64,000 bases of DNA, taken from contig NZ_JABFMV010000004.1 of the NCBI RefSeq assembly GCF_013359685.1, positions 186,001 through 250,000 on the forward strand, given 5' to 3'. Both the position numbers and the translations under genes were made by a program. A model generated the notes under the pieces. The model had not been told where the DNA came from and did not search any database. It saw only the letters and a program-made list of their open reading frames with translations. The DNA comes from Leifsonia sp. C5G2. GTDB lineage: Bacteria > Actinomycetota > Actinomycetes > Actinomycetales > Microbacteriaceae. How positions within the stretch are numbered: position 1 is the stretch's first letter; each line of letters opens with the position of its first letter. Positions 6,951 through 15,304 of this stretch are shown one piece after another.

Positions 6951-8875
6951 ACACCATCCGCCGGTATCGCGTCAGCCCACGCCCATTCCACCGGGAGACG
7001 CTGTTCAGCTACACCTCGCGCTGCCTCGCGGCGAACTTCGAAACTGAGCTGCACCGACAGCAGATGATCTCGGACTTCTCGACCGCCAAGAGCCGTGTTG
7101 AAAGGGAACAGGCATGGCGCTCCATCCTTTCCGTCCGCGTCGGGCGGTCACTTTCGTTGGACGCCGACCCGAGCGGATGGGTCCGCCACGTCGACGGATC
7201 GGCCTGCGAGGCCTGCGACAAGGACCTCCCGTCCCGCACGGCGTGCACGCTTTGTAGCCAGGGCGCCACCATCTCCCAGAACCCTCACTTCGATGATCTG
7301 GTCTGCATCCGCCACCACCGCTGGGTCGGGCTAACCACTCCGGCCGCCGAGCAACGACAGGTCGGAGTGGAACACGTCGACGCCGCGCTGCAGTTCGCGA
7401 AGCTCAAGCGGGCCGGACGCCTCGACCTCCGCCTCTTCACACTCGTGACTCGCAACCTCCGGGAGCGCTCCATCGCGGACGAGGCACTCACCTTCCCGAA
7501 TGCGATCGCGGTCATTCGCGCCATCACGGCGCCCTCCTTCACCCGCCGTTTCTTCTCGCCGACGAAACCGTTCAACGACAGCTTCGAGCACCTCGCTGAA
7601 ACGCTCACGGCCATCACGTCGGGAGCCGAAGATCGCTTGGCTCGCGCACTGTGGCTGTACGCGCGCGCCACGTTCTGCGACATCAGGCAGGCGATCATTT
7701 GCCACCGCCCGTTCAAAGCCACCTGGTCGCACGACTACCCCGTCCACCCCTCGGTCGTCCGCAATCTGACCACCTACACTGGCACGCTCCAGCCGTTCGC
7801 GGACTACCTCAAGGTGACGGGCGACACGCCTCAAACTACCGTCGCCGCCGTAGACCACCAGCGGATCATCGAGCCCGAGATCCGACTGTCGGTGCGGGAC
7901 CAGGAGATCGCCTCCGTTTGCAGCAACGGACACCTCATGCGCTACACGTACGCCACCGAACGGAAGGGAACGAACGGCAAGATGCCCACCTGCCAGATCT
8001 GCCGCGGATGGATCGTGATCGCGGGAGTCAACGACATCGCCACCACCGACCCGGAGATCGCCGCCGAACTCGACCCTCACCTCAACGGCGGCCTAACTGC
8101 CCAGCACATCAGCGCAAACTCCAAGCAGACCTACATCTGGCGCTGCCCCGCGAAGAACCACCCCTACCCCGCGACCGCCTCAAATCGGACCAAGGCGAAC
8201 TCCAAGTGCCCAGTGTGCCTCAACCGGCTCATCGTCGCCGGCATCAACGACCTGGCGACTACCCACCCGGAGGTCGCCGCCGAGTTCCACCCAAGCGAAC
8301 TCAGCAGAACATCGCCGACCAACCTCTCCTCGAACAGCGAGATGCTCATCGACTTCCTCTGCGCCAACGAGCACACATACCGCGCACGAATCTACGACCG
8401 AGTCCGCGCAGCAGGCTGCCCAGAATGCGTCCGCAACGCTAACGCTGCGTCCAAGAAGAACCTCGTCGCCACGCACCCGGCTGTCGCCGCCGAATGGCAC
8501 CCCAGCGCCAATGGCGACCTTCGGCCCGAACACTTCACCCACGGCTCCAACGAAGAGGTCTTCTGGCTCTGCCCGAAGGGCCACGACTACGAGCAGCGCA
8601 TCGACCGACGCGCCGCCGGCTACCAGTGCTCCGTGTGCTCACGACGACGCCTCGTAATCGGCACCAACGACGTCGCGACCGAACACCCGAAGCTCGTCAC
8701 AGAGTGGCACCAGTACCTCAACTACCCGAAGAAGCCGAACGAAATCTTCCCGGGCACAGAGAAGTACTACTGGAAGTGCAAGGCTGCCGGGCACAAGACG
8801 CACCAGTCGATCCCGCACCGGCTCAAGTCCAAGGGATGCACGGAGTGCCGGCCCGAGGCCCGCATCCTTCGTTGA
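6947..8875 (+). CDS. tnsD: TniQ/TnsD-type target selector fused to five zinc ribbons
   Basis: The 642-aa protein begins with a TniQ-like region (PFHRETLFSYTSRCLAANF; Cys/His clusters CEAC, CTLC and CIRHH at about 83-125). It ends with five units of the form C-x3/4-H...C-x2-C between residues about 320 and 635 (CSNGH/CQIC, CPAKNH/CPVC, CANEH/CPEC, CPKGH/CSVC, CKAAGH/CTEC). These resemble the DUF4379 zinc-ribbon repeat, each linked by an ND(I/L/V)ATxHPE(V)AAE segment. In Tn7 the TnsD protein reads a specific attachment site and recruits TnsC, so the repeat array is a likely sequence-specific DNA reader. The last unit exists as a decayed copy near 10,570-10,860. Confidence 0.85.
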   Translation: MNTIRRYRVSPRPFHRETLFSYTSRCLAANFETELHRQQMISDFSTAKSRVEREQAWRSILSVRVGRSLSLDADPSGWVRHVDGSACEACDKDLPSRTACTLCSQGATISQNPHFDDLVCIRHHRWVGLTTPAAEQRQVGVEHVDAALQFAKLKRAGRLDLRLFTLVTRNLRERSIADEALTFPNAIAVIRAITAPSFTRRFFSPTKPFNDSFEHLAETLTAITSGAEDRLARALWLYARATFCDIRQAIICHRPFKATWSHDYPVHPSVVRNLTTYTGTLQPFADYLKVTGDTPQTTVAAVDHQRIIEPEIRLSVRDQEIASVCSNGHLMRYTYATERKGTNGKMPTCQICRGWIVIAGVNDIATTDPEIAAELDPHLNGGLTAQHISANSKQTYIWRCPAKNHPYPATASNRTKANSKCPVCLNRLIVAGINDLATTHPEVAAEFHPSELSRTSPTNLSSNSEMLIDFLCANEHTYRARIYDRVRAAGCPECVRNANAASKKNLVATHPAVAAEWHPSANGDLRPEHFTHGSNEEVFWLCPKGHDYEQRIDRRAAGYQCSVCSRRRLVIGTNDVATEHPKLVTEWHQYLNYPKKPNEIFPGTEKYYWKCKAAGHKTHQSIPHRLKSKGCTECRPEARILR

Positions 8876-8932
8876 CGGGCGGTCTTGTCCACGCTCGCGC
8901 TCAAAGACACTGGTCGACCCCATACTGGTCTG

Positions 8933-9703
8933 GTGCATAAGCCGCGGTCCCTCCTCGACGACGTGGAAAAAGATCTCCTGGATGACAAACCCATCGCTTC
9001 GGTGCTGCGAAAACTCGTACTCCTGGGTGGCCGGGCAGGCTCTCAGCGGCTTCGAGACTGGGCGTCACGGGAACTCCGCGGATACGAGGCTGGCGATACC
9101 CTTCCGATGTACCGGCAGCTGCCCGCGGCTATCCAGATCGACGGTGTGCTTGCGAACACCATCGTTAAACACCAAACGGTGTCGGTCACGGACTTCCCGG
9201 ACTTCGTTCAGGAAGACCTCAGCGAACGCGCGCCAATCCCGTTTGGAGTCGGCGAGGTGCAAGCAGCAATCGAGCTGCACAAGAACGAGGGCGTGGTGCA
9301 GCTCCAGGTACCCGGTGCTCCTGTTCTTGCGCAAATGATCGATCATGGCAACCCGTTTCAGCGCACAACTGCGGTCTACTGGTCGGTGAGCACGTCCGCA
9401 ATGGCAGGATTGCTCGACCAAATTCGCACGCGCTTGGCCGAGCTAATCGGTGAGTTGCGCGCGGCGTCCCCGACCACCGAGCTCCCGACCGCACAGCAGG
9501 CGGACAACGCTGTGAACCTTGTTATCAACGGACCCGGCGCGCGTGTGGCCATTTCTCAAGTCGTGAATGGGGAGGCTTCCGACATCGTAGTTCCGCAACG
9601 TGCACGCTTCTGGACCATCGGTAAGCAGGTGGGTGCCGCTGCTGTCGGCATAGCGACCATTTTGGCGGCGGTGATCGCCTGGCTGCAGTTGCAGGCGGGC
9701 TGA
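8933..9703 (+). CDS. AbiTii-domain protein with C-terminal membrane anchor
   Basis: The N-terminus (SLLDDVEKDLLDD...LRKLVLLGGRAGSQRLRDWA followed by SRELRGYE) matches the AbiTii domain found in abortive-infection-type proteins. The last 25 residues form one hydrophobic helix (GAAAVGIATILAAVIAW), so the protein is probably tethered to the inner membrane. The frame is open back to TTG 8885, but GTG 8933 is preferred: it begins the conserved domain, and CATACT at 8921-8926 could be a -10 box for a leaderless transcript. It is 256 aa and pairs with the next gene 11 bases on. A defence role is inferred from the domain and the transposon-cargo setting. Confidence 0.75.
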   Translation: MHKPRSLLDDVEKDLLDDKPIASVLRKLVLLGGRAGSQRLRDWASRELRGYEAGDTLPMYRQLPAAIQIDGVLANTIVKHQTVSVTDFPDFVQEDLSERAPIPFGVGEVQAAIELHKNEGVVQLQVPGAPVLAQMIDHGNPFQRTTAVYWSVSTSAMAGLLDQIRTRLAELIGELRAASPTTELPTAQQADNAVNLVINGPGARVAISQVVNGEASDIVVPQRARFWTIGKQVGAAAVGIATILAAVIAWLQLQAG

Positions 9704-9714
9704 GGGGACCATTT

Positions 9715-10566
9715 GTGGACGTACGAACCAACCGGGAGTATCTCGCCTACCTGCTTGAGCAACTCATCGAGTTTCAGGCGACATTTGAAGACTTCATGCA
9801 ACTGCATGTCGAGTGGACAGGAACCGGGAGGGGTTTGCTTCCAGCAGTTGCGCCCCGGGAGGGTGCCGATCCCGAGCGGATACGTGACCTCACCGCCAAG
9901 CTGAATCTGCTTAGCGGCAGGCTGATGGAACTCAGTAGCGTCACAGATGTGAAGCTCGGCGTCGAGGGTCAGTCTCGACCGATCGACCCCTTCGTGAACT
10001 GGGAGCAGATCACGACGCCGAGACCGCTCCTTGAGCCCTCGACCGTAAGGATGACCTGTAAGCAGGCCCAAGGAAGGCTCGAAGGACTCTCCGCCCGCGC
10101 AAAGGCGATGGCTTCCCCCGAGATAGAGCCCAGTCGTTTGCACCCGGTGGTGTGGTCAACCGCCCAGCGCCTCTGGAATGACGGCCACTTACGTCTGGCC
10201 GTGGCCGCCGCAGCAGAAGCAGTCACCGGCCAAATGAAGCAGCTGACTAGGCGAAACGATGCGGCCGATACAACGCTTTGGCAGCAAGCGTTTTCCGAGC
10301 GGCCTCCGGAAGTTGGTAAGTCCCGGCTCCGCTGGCCGGGAGACCCGACGGACCAGGGAGTCAAGACTATGAACGACGGCCTTCGTCAATTCGCCCCGGG
10401 CGTCAACATGGTGATCCGAAACCCCGCAACTCATACTGATGAAGAGATCGCCGAGCAGGACGCCCTTGAAAAGCTCGCGGTCTTGAGTTCTCTCATGCGC
10501 TTCGTCGACCGGTGCGAGGTCGCCGCGGCACCTGTCGACCGGGCGCCAGCGACAACTGAGCGCTAG
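9715..10566 (+). CDS. TIGR02391/Hypoth_Ymh family protein (abortive-infection-like)
   Basis: This 283-aa protein starts with GTG after a good ribosome site (TGAGGGGACC). The C-terminal half carries the Ymh/TIGR02391 pattern: LHPVVWSTAQRLWNDGHLRLAV...EAVTGQM, then IRNPATHTDEEIAEQDALEKL and a final Leu-rich helix. The R-N-P-x-x-H stretch recalls the R-x4-6-H motif of HEPN RNases. The N-terminal half is helical and unassigned. Coupling to the AbiTii gene suggests a two-component defence unit, with the membrane-anchored protein possibly acting as sensor and this one as effector. That division is speculative. Confidence 0.72.
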   Translation: MDVRTNREYLAYLLEQLIEFQATFEDFMQLHVEWTGTGRGLLPAVAPREGADPERIRDLTAKLNLLSGRLMELSSVTDVKLGVEGQSRPIDPFVNWEQITTPRPLLEPSTVRMTCKQAQGRLEGLSARAKAMASPEIEPSRLHPVVWSTAQRLWNDGHLRLAVAAAAEAVTGQMKQLTRRNDAADTTLWQQAFSERPPEVGKSRLRWPGDPTDQGVKTMNDGLRQFAPGVNMVIRNPATHTDEEIAEQDALEKLAVLSSLMRFVDRCEVAAAPVDRAPATTER

Positions 10567-10567
10567 C

Positions 10568-10862
10568 CTCAACGGAAACAAGGAAGAGGTCATCTGGCTC
10601 TGCCCCAAGAGTCACGACCAGCGGCGACGTATCAACCGACGCACCGCCAGCTACCAGTGGTCCGTGTGCTCACGACGACTCCTCACCAGTACCAACCACG
10701 TCGCGACCGAACACCCGAAGTTCGTCGAGGAGTCGTACCCGTACCTCAAGCACCCGAAGAAGCCGAACCAGATCTTCCCGGGCACGCAGAAGTACTACTG
10801 GAAGTGCAAGGGGGTGCACCGAGTGCTGGCGGGAGGAGCGGATCCTTCGGTTATTGTCACGC
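10568..10862 (+). pseudogene. decayed duplicate of the tnsD 3' end (zinc-ribbon remnant)
   Basis: This stretch is clearly homologous to about 8543-8910, the last one and a half zinc ribbons of tnsD and a little past its stop. The shared frame reads EEVIWLCPKSHDQ...SVCSRRLLTSTNHVATEHPKF. Decay signs: Gly of CPKGH is Ser, the first Cys of CSVC is Trp, and roughly 55 bases are missing between two CAAG words, removing the final H...C. Homology resumes as TCCTTCG and TTGTC-ACGCTCG beyond the original stop. No start signal is present. It is a remnant of duplication or recombination, not a working gene. Confidence 0.85.
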
Positions 10863-11005
10863 TCGATAACGCGGCGCACTCGAATATCCCTGACACCGGT
10901 TCGACGATGGCTCCGCTTTCATGGATTGCGGGTTGCCGCCACTATTAGTTGGGAGCGCTCAACAGGCTGGCCCAGCATGATCGCCGCCGATCCAGAGAGG
11001 GAGAC

Positions 11006-11998
11006 ATGGCTATCGACGTGGAGCAAATGAAGATGGTTCGTAACCTCTCACACGAGCTTACGAGCTTGCCTCTCGCGGACGTCAACCTTCTTCTTCATAG
11101 CGCTGGAATCACCGAGATCGACCCATACGCGTGGTACGGGGACATCAACTGGGACCCTACGGCCGACGATCGGCTCGGGACAGTCACCACGCTCATACGG
11201 GACCTCTCGCGGTCGGAACTTATCGGCCTGAGCGCAGCCGTCCACGAGCTCTTTTCCTCCCCGGCATTGGCCACTCCCCATGACGGCTCGCCCGCCCTCC
11301 GCCTGTTTGCCTCGCACCTTACCGCGCAACGCGGCCTCGTTGGTCAGGTTTCTGATCACCTGGCCCGATGGAACGTCGACCTGTTCGTGGCACACAGCCA
11401 CATTGAGCCTGACGCCGAGTGGCATGCAGCCATCGAGGCCTCACTCCGGACTGTCCACGCTGGTGTCGTATTCCTCCACCACGGCTTCAACGAGAGCAAG
11501 TGGTGTGACCAGGAAGTTGGCTGGCTGCTCGGGCGCGGAGTACCCCTGCGGACGCTCATGTTCAACCACGAAAATCCGTACGGTCCTCTGGGGAAGTTGC
11601 AGGCCATGGAAATTCCAGATGGGTGGACTGCTTCGAAGATTGGTGACTCGCTTCTCGACTGGGCCGCGCAAAGAAGCGAACTGAAGTCTTCGTTTGCTAG
11701 TTCCATGGCCCTCAGTCTCGCCGGGTCGCGGTCCTTTGATCGGACCAACGCAGTTTGGGCTCGGCTAGACGACTACACGGATCTGGACGGCGCCCAGGTC
11801 GCGACCATCGCATCAGCTCTTCGCGACAACGACCAGGTCTTCGGGCCCGAGTTTCGGGTCAACGGCCCAGACTACGGCAAGTGGTTCCCTGAGGTTGTTC
11901 TCCGCAAACTGTTGTCGCAGCCAGGATATGCAGTCAACCGTGAACTGCTCGAAGAGGTCGCGGCCGTTCGTGGCGTAGAACTGGCTTCCAACGCGTGA
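11006..11998 (+). CDS. TIR-domain protein, probable defence effector
   Basis: The 330-aa product starts at ATG 11006 after AGAGAGGGAGAC. Residues about 90-215 form a TIR fold: LFVAHSHIEPDAEWHAAIEAS, VVFLHHGFNESKWCDQEVGWLLGRG (in parts) and VPLRTLMFN. E170 in W-C-D-Q-E sits where TIR NADases keep their catalytic glutamate. The first ~90 residues are a helical domain resembling the effector-associated adaptor domains found before TIRs. The C-terminal ~100 residues are unassigned. The likely activity is NAD+ cleavage or cyclic ADP-ribose signalling on infection, inferred from the family. It is convergent with the 401-aa gene, 12 bases apart. Confidence 0.78.
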   Translation: MAIDVEQMKMVRNLSHELTSLPLADVNLLLHSAGITEIDPYAWYGDINWDPTADDRLGTVTTLIRDLSRSELIGLSAAVHELFSSPALATPHDGSPALRLFASHLTAQRGLVGQVSDHLARWNVDLFVAHSHIEPDAEWHAAIEASLRTVHAGVVFLHHGFNESKWCDQEVGWLLGRGVPLRTLMFNHENPYGPLGKLQAMEIPDGWTASKIGDSLLDWAAQRSELKSSFASSMALSLAGSRSFDRTNAVWARLDDYTDLDGAQVATIASALRDNDQVFGPEFRVNGPDYGKWFPEVVLRKLLSQPGYAVNRELLEEVAAVRGVELASNA

Positions 11999-12010
11999 AA
12001 GAGAAGGTTG

Positions 12011-13216
12011 CTAACGCTTGTTCGCCCGTCGAACGACATCGCTCCTGCTCATGGCGTAGGTAAGGTAAGCGCGGTTTCGCCGCGCTTGTTCCTTGCCTCG
12101 TACGGAACCCACGAATGCGGCGAGGAATGGGGGAGCTACTGCCCCGACAAGGCTTAAACTACCTACTCCGGCCCACCCGGTGGCAAGACCGCCACCGATC
12201 GCGATCCCTATCGTTTGGAGGGCGTCGCGGCTCGTCGCAAAGAGGTCAACCGCATTGCGCCGGAAGCTGGAGGACGCGACCAGGCTCCGCATCTCAGCCA
12301 CTGCAGGTTCGACGTCCCTCTCCCAGGCCAACTTAAGGCTCCGCGATCGTTCAGCGGCGTCCCCGCTACTTAGATCCGCATTGCCAGCGACCTCAATCAT
12401 GAAACTTCGAAACGGGGCAACATACGCGTCGACCTCAATGCGAAGGTCAGCGATCTCGTCGATTGGGACTGCTGAAAGCCCCTCGATCATTTGAACTAGC
12501 TCGACCGCGCCCGACACGACTTCGGAGGACGCGATGTGTACCGGCGCTGGCACAAACTTCTTCACCCTTGCACTAATCACATCGTCGAGCATGACGCTGG
12601 AGGGCGAGGATTCCACCTCGTCAACCATGGCGAAGAACGCTCGCTCGAATTCAGCGTTCTCGCCGGCCTCCGAGTCCCTAATCTGCTGGCCGCGAGTCTT
12701 GGGGGTGAGATCCCAGGGCAGGTCTTCGATCAACCCTGCCAAGCTCAGTTTCTCCAGTGCTTGGCTCGTTAGGGCCTCACCACGGGAACGGTGATGTTTC
12801 ATCAGTGCCAGCCGTAACGGTTCCGCGCGGTCGACGAGTTCCTCCCACAAGGCATCCGGAATTGGGCGGCCATCTCTCATCAGTACCTCGGAGAATTTGC
12901 CAATGTCTGACTCGCTCAAGAGGTCGTTGAGGTTCATGTCGAGAACCGCCAGTTCGCGCGGATCCCTCCTCTGGGACATGACAAGGAGCCGAGAGAACAG
13001 GGGCACCGGAAAGGAAGCCATGTTGTGATCGCGGATTTCATTTCCCAGCAGATCCTTGCGATGAGATCGCAATGTCACTCGGTCAGCAAGAAACAGCGCT
13101 GGCTTCACCAGCTGCTCGTCATACTCCGAAGCCAGGTGAAGTTCCTCGTTGGGGAGGAGTCCTCCCGGGCCAACCAATGCGACCACAGGGTCACTGAAGA
13201 CCTGCACTTCGAACAC
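12011..13216 (-). CDS. unknown 401-aa protein with C-terminal hydrophobic segment
   Basis: The frame starts with GTG at 13216 after GCGAGGTGCTAG. The N-terminal region (EYDEQLVKPALFLADRVTLRSH) resembles a recurring class of uncharacterised cytosolic proteins; the middle is acidic and helical. Residues about 335-375 are hydrophobic and Gly/Ala-rich (TIGIAIGGGLATGWAGVG, LVGAVAPPFLAAFVG), possibly one or two membrane helices, followed by a basic tail. I cannot name the family. Its place between the TIR gene and the putative transposon end makes it candidate defence cargo. Confidence 0.55.
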   Translation of the reverse strand: MFEVQVFSDPVVALVGPGGLLPNEELHLASEYDEQLVKPALFLADRVTLRSHRKDLLGNEIRDHNMASFPVPLFSRLLVMSQRRDPRELAVLDMNLNDLLSESDIGKFSEVLMRDGRPIPDALWEELVDRAEPLRLALMKHHRSRGEALTSQALEKLSLAGLIEDLPWDLTPKTRGQQIRDSEAGENAEFERAFFAMVDEVESSPSSVMLDDVISARVKKFVPAPVHIASSEVVSGAVELVQMIEGLSAVPIDEIADLRIEVDAYVAPFRSFMIEVAGNADLSSGDAAERSRSLKLAWERDVEPAVAEMRSLVASSSFRRNAVDLFATSRDALQTIGIAIGGGLATGWAGVGSLSLVGAVAPPFLAAFVGSVRGKEQARRNRAYLTYAMSRSDVVRRANKR

Positions 13217-13344
13217 CTAGCACCTCGCGTTCTCGATAACTCAGCGAGCCGAGAATACCGAGAATCCATGTTTTGGGATGGGTTCTCCGACGAGCCAAGC
13301 CCAAGTAGCTTGAGAATGCCCACTTAGCGCGAGACGTGACACCA

Positions 13345-13490
13345 GTTGCGACTTCTTGGTCTACTCGGGCTTTTGTCGTTCGAGTTGGGGACTTGCGGCT
13401 TTCGCATGGAAGCTGGATTCGGCCGCGATTTGAGGGCATGCCAGGTTCTGAACCCGACTTGGCCGCAATTGCGGCGGAATGCCGGTACTC
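13345..13490. repeat. four imperfect direct repeats between cargo and the VapBC-type pair; possible transposase-binding sites
   Basis: The 292-base gap from 13217 to 13508 has no convincing gene. Within it the words GACTTCTTGG (13350), GACTTGCGGC (13390), GATTCGGCCGC (13416) and GACTTGGCCGC (13456) recur at spacings of 40, 26 and 40 bases. The last two copies continue alike: ATTtgagGGCATGCC and ATTgcggcGGAATGCC. Arrays of about 20-bp repeats are what TnsB binds at Tn7-like ends. No matching TGT...ACA terminus was found, so this is only a candidate end. Confidence 0.3.
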
Positions 13491-13508
13491 AAGTGCGATC
13501 ATTGGGGA

Positions 13509-14189
13509 ATGGCCGTCTCCCTCCTCGACCGCGCGATCTACTCATACGCTGATGTGGATCGTCTCGTCGGCCTGCACTCGGGCACCGCCAGGCGGTGGCT
13601 GGAAGGGTATGAGCGCTCCAGCCGGTTCTACGAGCCGGTCCTGCGTCCGGAACCAACCGGTTCCGAGGCTGTGACCTGGGGCGAGATGGTCGAGGCGCGG
13701 CTGCTTGCCGAGTTCCGCAGCCAGCAGGTCCCGGTACAGCGTCTGCGCCCAGCAATCGTTCGACTCCGCGAGGAGTTCGGCCGTTATCCGCTGGCCCACG
13801 CTCGCCCCTTCCTCGACGTCGAGGGCCGCGAACTGGTCCGCGCTGTCCAGGAAGAGTCCGGGCTGGATCGCCCGCTTCGTTTCGTTGTCGTACGCAACGG
13901 ACAGGCGATGCTTGCTGAGGCCACGAAACGGTTCAGGGATGTCGTCGAGTACGACGAAGGCGTCGTTGCGAGGCTGGCTCCCAGTCACCGCACTCCGCGC
14001 GTAGTGATGGATCCGGCGCGAGCGTTCGGCCAGCCCGCGGTCAGAAACGTGCGCACGGACGCACTCGCGGAGGACTACCGGGCCGGGACCTCCCGCGAGG
14101 AGCTCGCGGAGCTGTACGACCTCAGCGCCGCTCAGGTGGATGAGGCGATCCGTTTCGAACTCATCGCCGGAACCGAGCGCGCCGCCTGA
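13509..14189 (+). CDS. VapB45-like antitoxin with DUF433 domain
   Basis: The 226-aa protein starts MAVSLLDRAIYSYADVDRLVGL, the typical opening of the family; the frame allows ATG 13479 too. A MerR-like HTH opens it (YSYADVDRLVGLHSGTARRWL), a central domain follows, and the C-terminus has the DUF433 antitoxin HTH (RTDALAEDYRAGTSREELAELYDLS, given in part; residues about 175-215). It resembles M. tuberculosis Rv2018/VapB45 in size and order. It is stop-start coupled (TGATG) to the toxin gene and should bind both the toxin and its own promoter. Confidence 0.75.
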   Translation: MAVSLLDRAIYSYADVDRLVGLHSGTARRWLEGYERSSRFYEPVLRPEPTGSEAVTWGEMVEARLLAEFRSQQVPVQRLRPAIVRLREEFGRYPLAHARPFLDVEGRELVRAVQEESGLDRPLRFVVVRNGQAMLAEATKRFRDVVEYDEGVVARLAPSHRTPRVVMDPARAFGQPAVRNVRTDALAEDYRAGTSREELAELYDLSAAQVDEAIRFELIAGTERAA

Positions 14190-14644
14190 TGGCGCGTGAG
14201 TTCGAGCCGGTGTACTTCACCGACGAGAACACCCTTGGTCTCGGAAAGCTCCTGCACCGCAGTGGCCGGGATGACGTCCTGTATCCCGGTCACGAGTACC
14301 TCCCCGAAATTCCCCGCGAGACCCCCGACCTCGAATGGATGCCGGTAGTCGCTCGACGCGGACTTGTGGTCGTGAGTCGGGACAGGCGCATCCGCTCCCG
14401 GCCCGCCGAGCTGAAGGCGTACTTGGAACTCGGCATCCGTTCCGTGTGGATCGGCGGGAAACGCGACCTCGGGCCTCAGGACCAGCTTGAGGTCTTCCTT
14501 GCGCACGAGGTTCGATTGCGCCGAGAGATCATCAAGCGTGGTCCCGGACCGTGGGCTCTCGCGTTGTCGCCGACCGGGCTGCGACCATTGCGCTTGAGGG
14601 AGCACCCCGAGCGACTCGCCTTCGACGCACCGTTTCGCATGTGA
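14189..14644 (+). CDS. VapC45-like PIN-domain toxin
   Basis: This 151-aa protein matches the VapC45 PIN-like subgroup: FTDENTLGLGKLLHR supplies the first acidic residues, VVVSRDRRIRSRPAE gives the S-R-D-R-x-I-R motif with its Asp, and GKRDLGPQDQLEVFL follows. VapC toxins are Mg2+-dependent RNases that stop translation when released from their antitoxin. It overlaps the antitoxin gene by one base. Its end is 15 bases from the convergent lipoprotein gene, and core-like base composition resumes there. The pair could be the last cargo of the element or a resident of the insertion site. Confidence 0.72.
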   Translation: MAREFEPVYFTDENTLGLGKLLHRSGRDDVLYPGHEYLPEIPRETPDLEWMPVVARRGLVVVSRDRRIRSRPAELKAYLELGIRSVWIGGKRDLGPQDQLEVFLAHEVRLRREIIKRGPGPWALALSPTGLRPLRLREHPERLAFDAPFRM

Positions 14645-14659
14645 ATGCTTCTCCGCGGG

Positions 14660-15304
14660 TCAATCCCCACGCTCGCACGCCAGGTGCAGCTCCGTGTACG
14701 CGGGCTTGCCATCGGCCACGTAGAAGTCGGCCGACTCGAGGTCGGGCTCCGTCTCGACACATGTCCCCGAGCCGGCGCCTTCGTAGGCCGCCCACTCGAC
14801 GTGGAAGAGGCCGCCGCGGTAGTCGATCGAGGAGACCTTCGAGTGTTCGAGGCGGTCGATGTCCCCGAGGTCGTAGGAGCCGAGCAGGTCTCCGTGGACG
14901 CCGAAGAATCCCAGGACGTTCGGCCATTCGACCCCGCCTGCGTTGCAGGAGAAGGCGACCACGAGCGACGGGCTCGCCTGGGGATCGGTGGATTGCGCCC
15001 ACACGTACTTCTTGTCGGCGTTCATGGCGAGGCCCGTCTCCCCATCCCCTGCCGGGATGCCGGGCAGCTTGCCGTCCACGAGCCGGCCGGACTGCCGCTG
15101 GCACATCGGAGGCGCCGTCAGGTTCTCCAGCACCTGGTCTGTGATGGCCGGCGGCGAGGCCGGCTCAGCAGTGACGGTGGCGGTGACGGTCACGGTCGAC
15201 GGGGTGGGCGGCGGCCCTGACGTGCACGCAGAGAGCATGAGTGCGAGGCCGGCGACCCCGGTCATGGCCACCGAACGGAGGTGCGCAGACAACGTCGTCT
15301 CCAT
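14660..15304 (-). CDS. secreted lipoprotein, hypothetical
   Basis: The ATG at 15304 gives a 214-aa protein with a lipoprotein signal peptide: a basic N-region, the hydrophobic GVAGLALML and lipobox LSAC with Cys near residue 28. A Pro/Thr-rich linker (TSGPPPTPSTVTVTATVT) follows. The remaining ~150 residues contain four Cys that may form disulfides (PPMCQ, FSCNAGG, GTCVE, LACERG). The protein should sit on the outer face of the membrane. I recognise no domain. It is not clearly part of the flavin operon, from which a 113-base gap separates it. Confidence 0.6.
   Translation of the reverse strand: METTLSAHLRSVAMTGVAGLALMLSACTSGPPPTPSTVTVTATVTAEPASPPAITDQVLENLTAPPMCQRQSGRLVDGKLPGIPAGDGETGLAMNADKKYVWAQSTDPQASPSLVVAFSCNAGGVEWPNVLGFFGVHGDLLGSYDLGDIDRLEHSKVSSIDYRGGLFHVEWAAYEGAGSGTCVETEPDLESADFYVADGKPAYTELHLACERGD

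Noticed and set aside
3078-8875. CRISPR-associated transposon
   Set aside because: No Cas gene, repeat array or guide-like RNA was seen within the island; the TniQ protein is of the long TnsD type instead.
10664-10948. independent small gene encoding a zinc-ribbon protein
   Set aside because: It has no proper start and is a degraded in-frame copy of the tnsD end with a lost Cys and a deletion.
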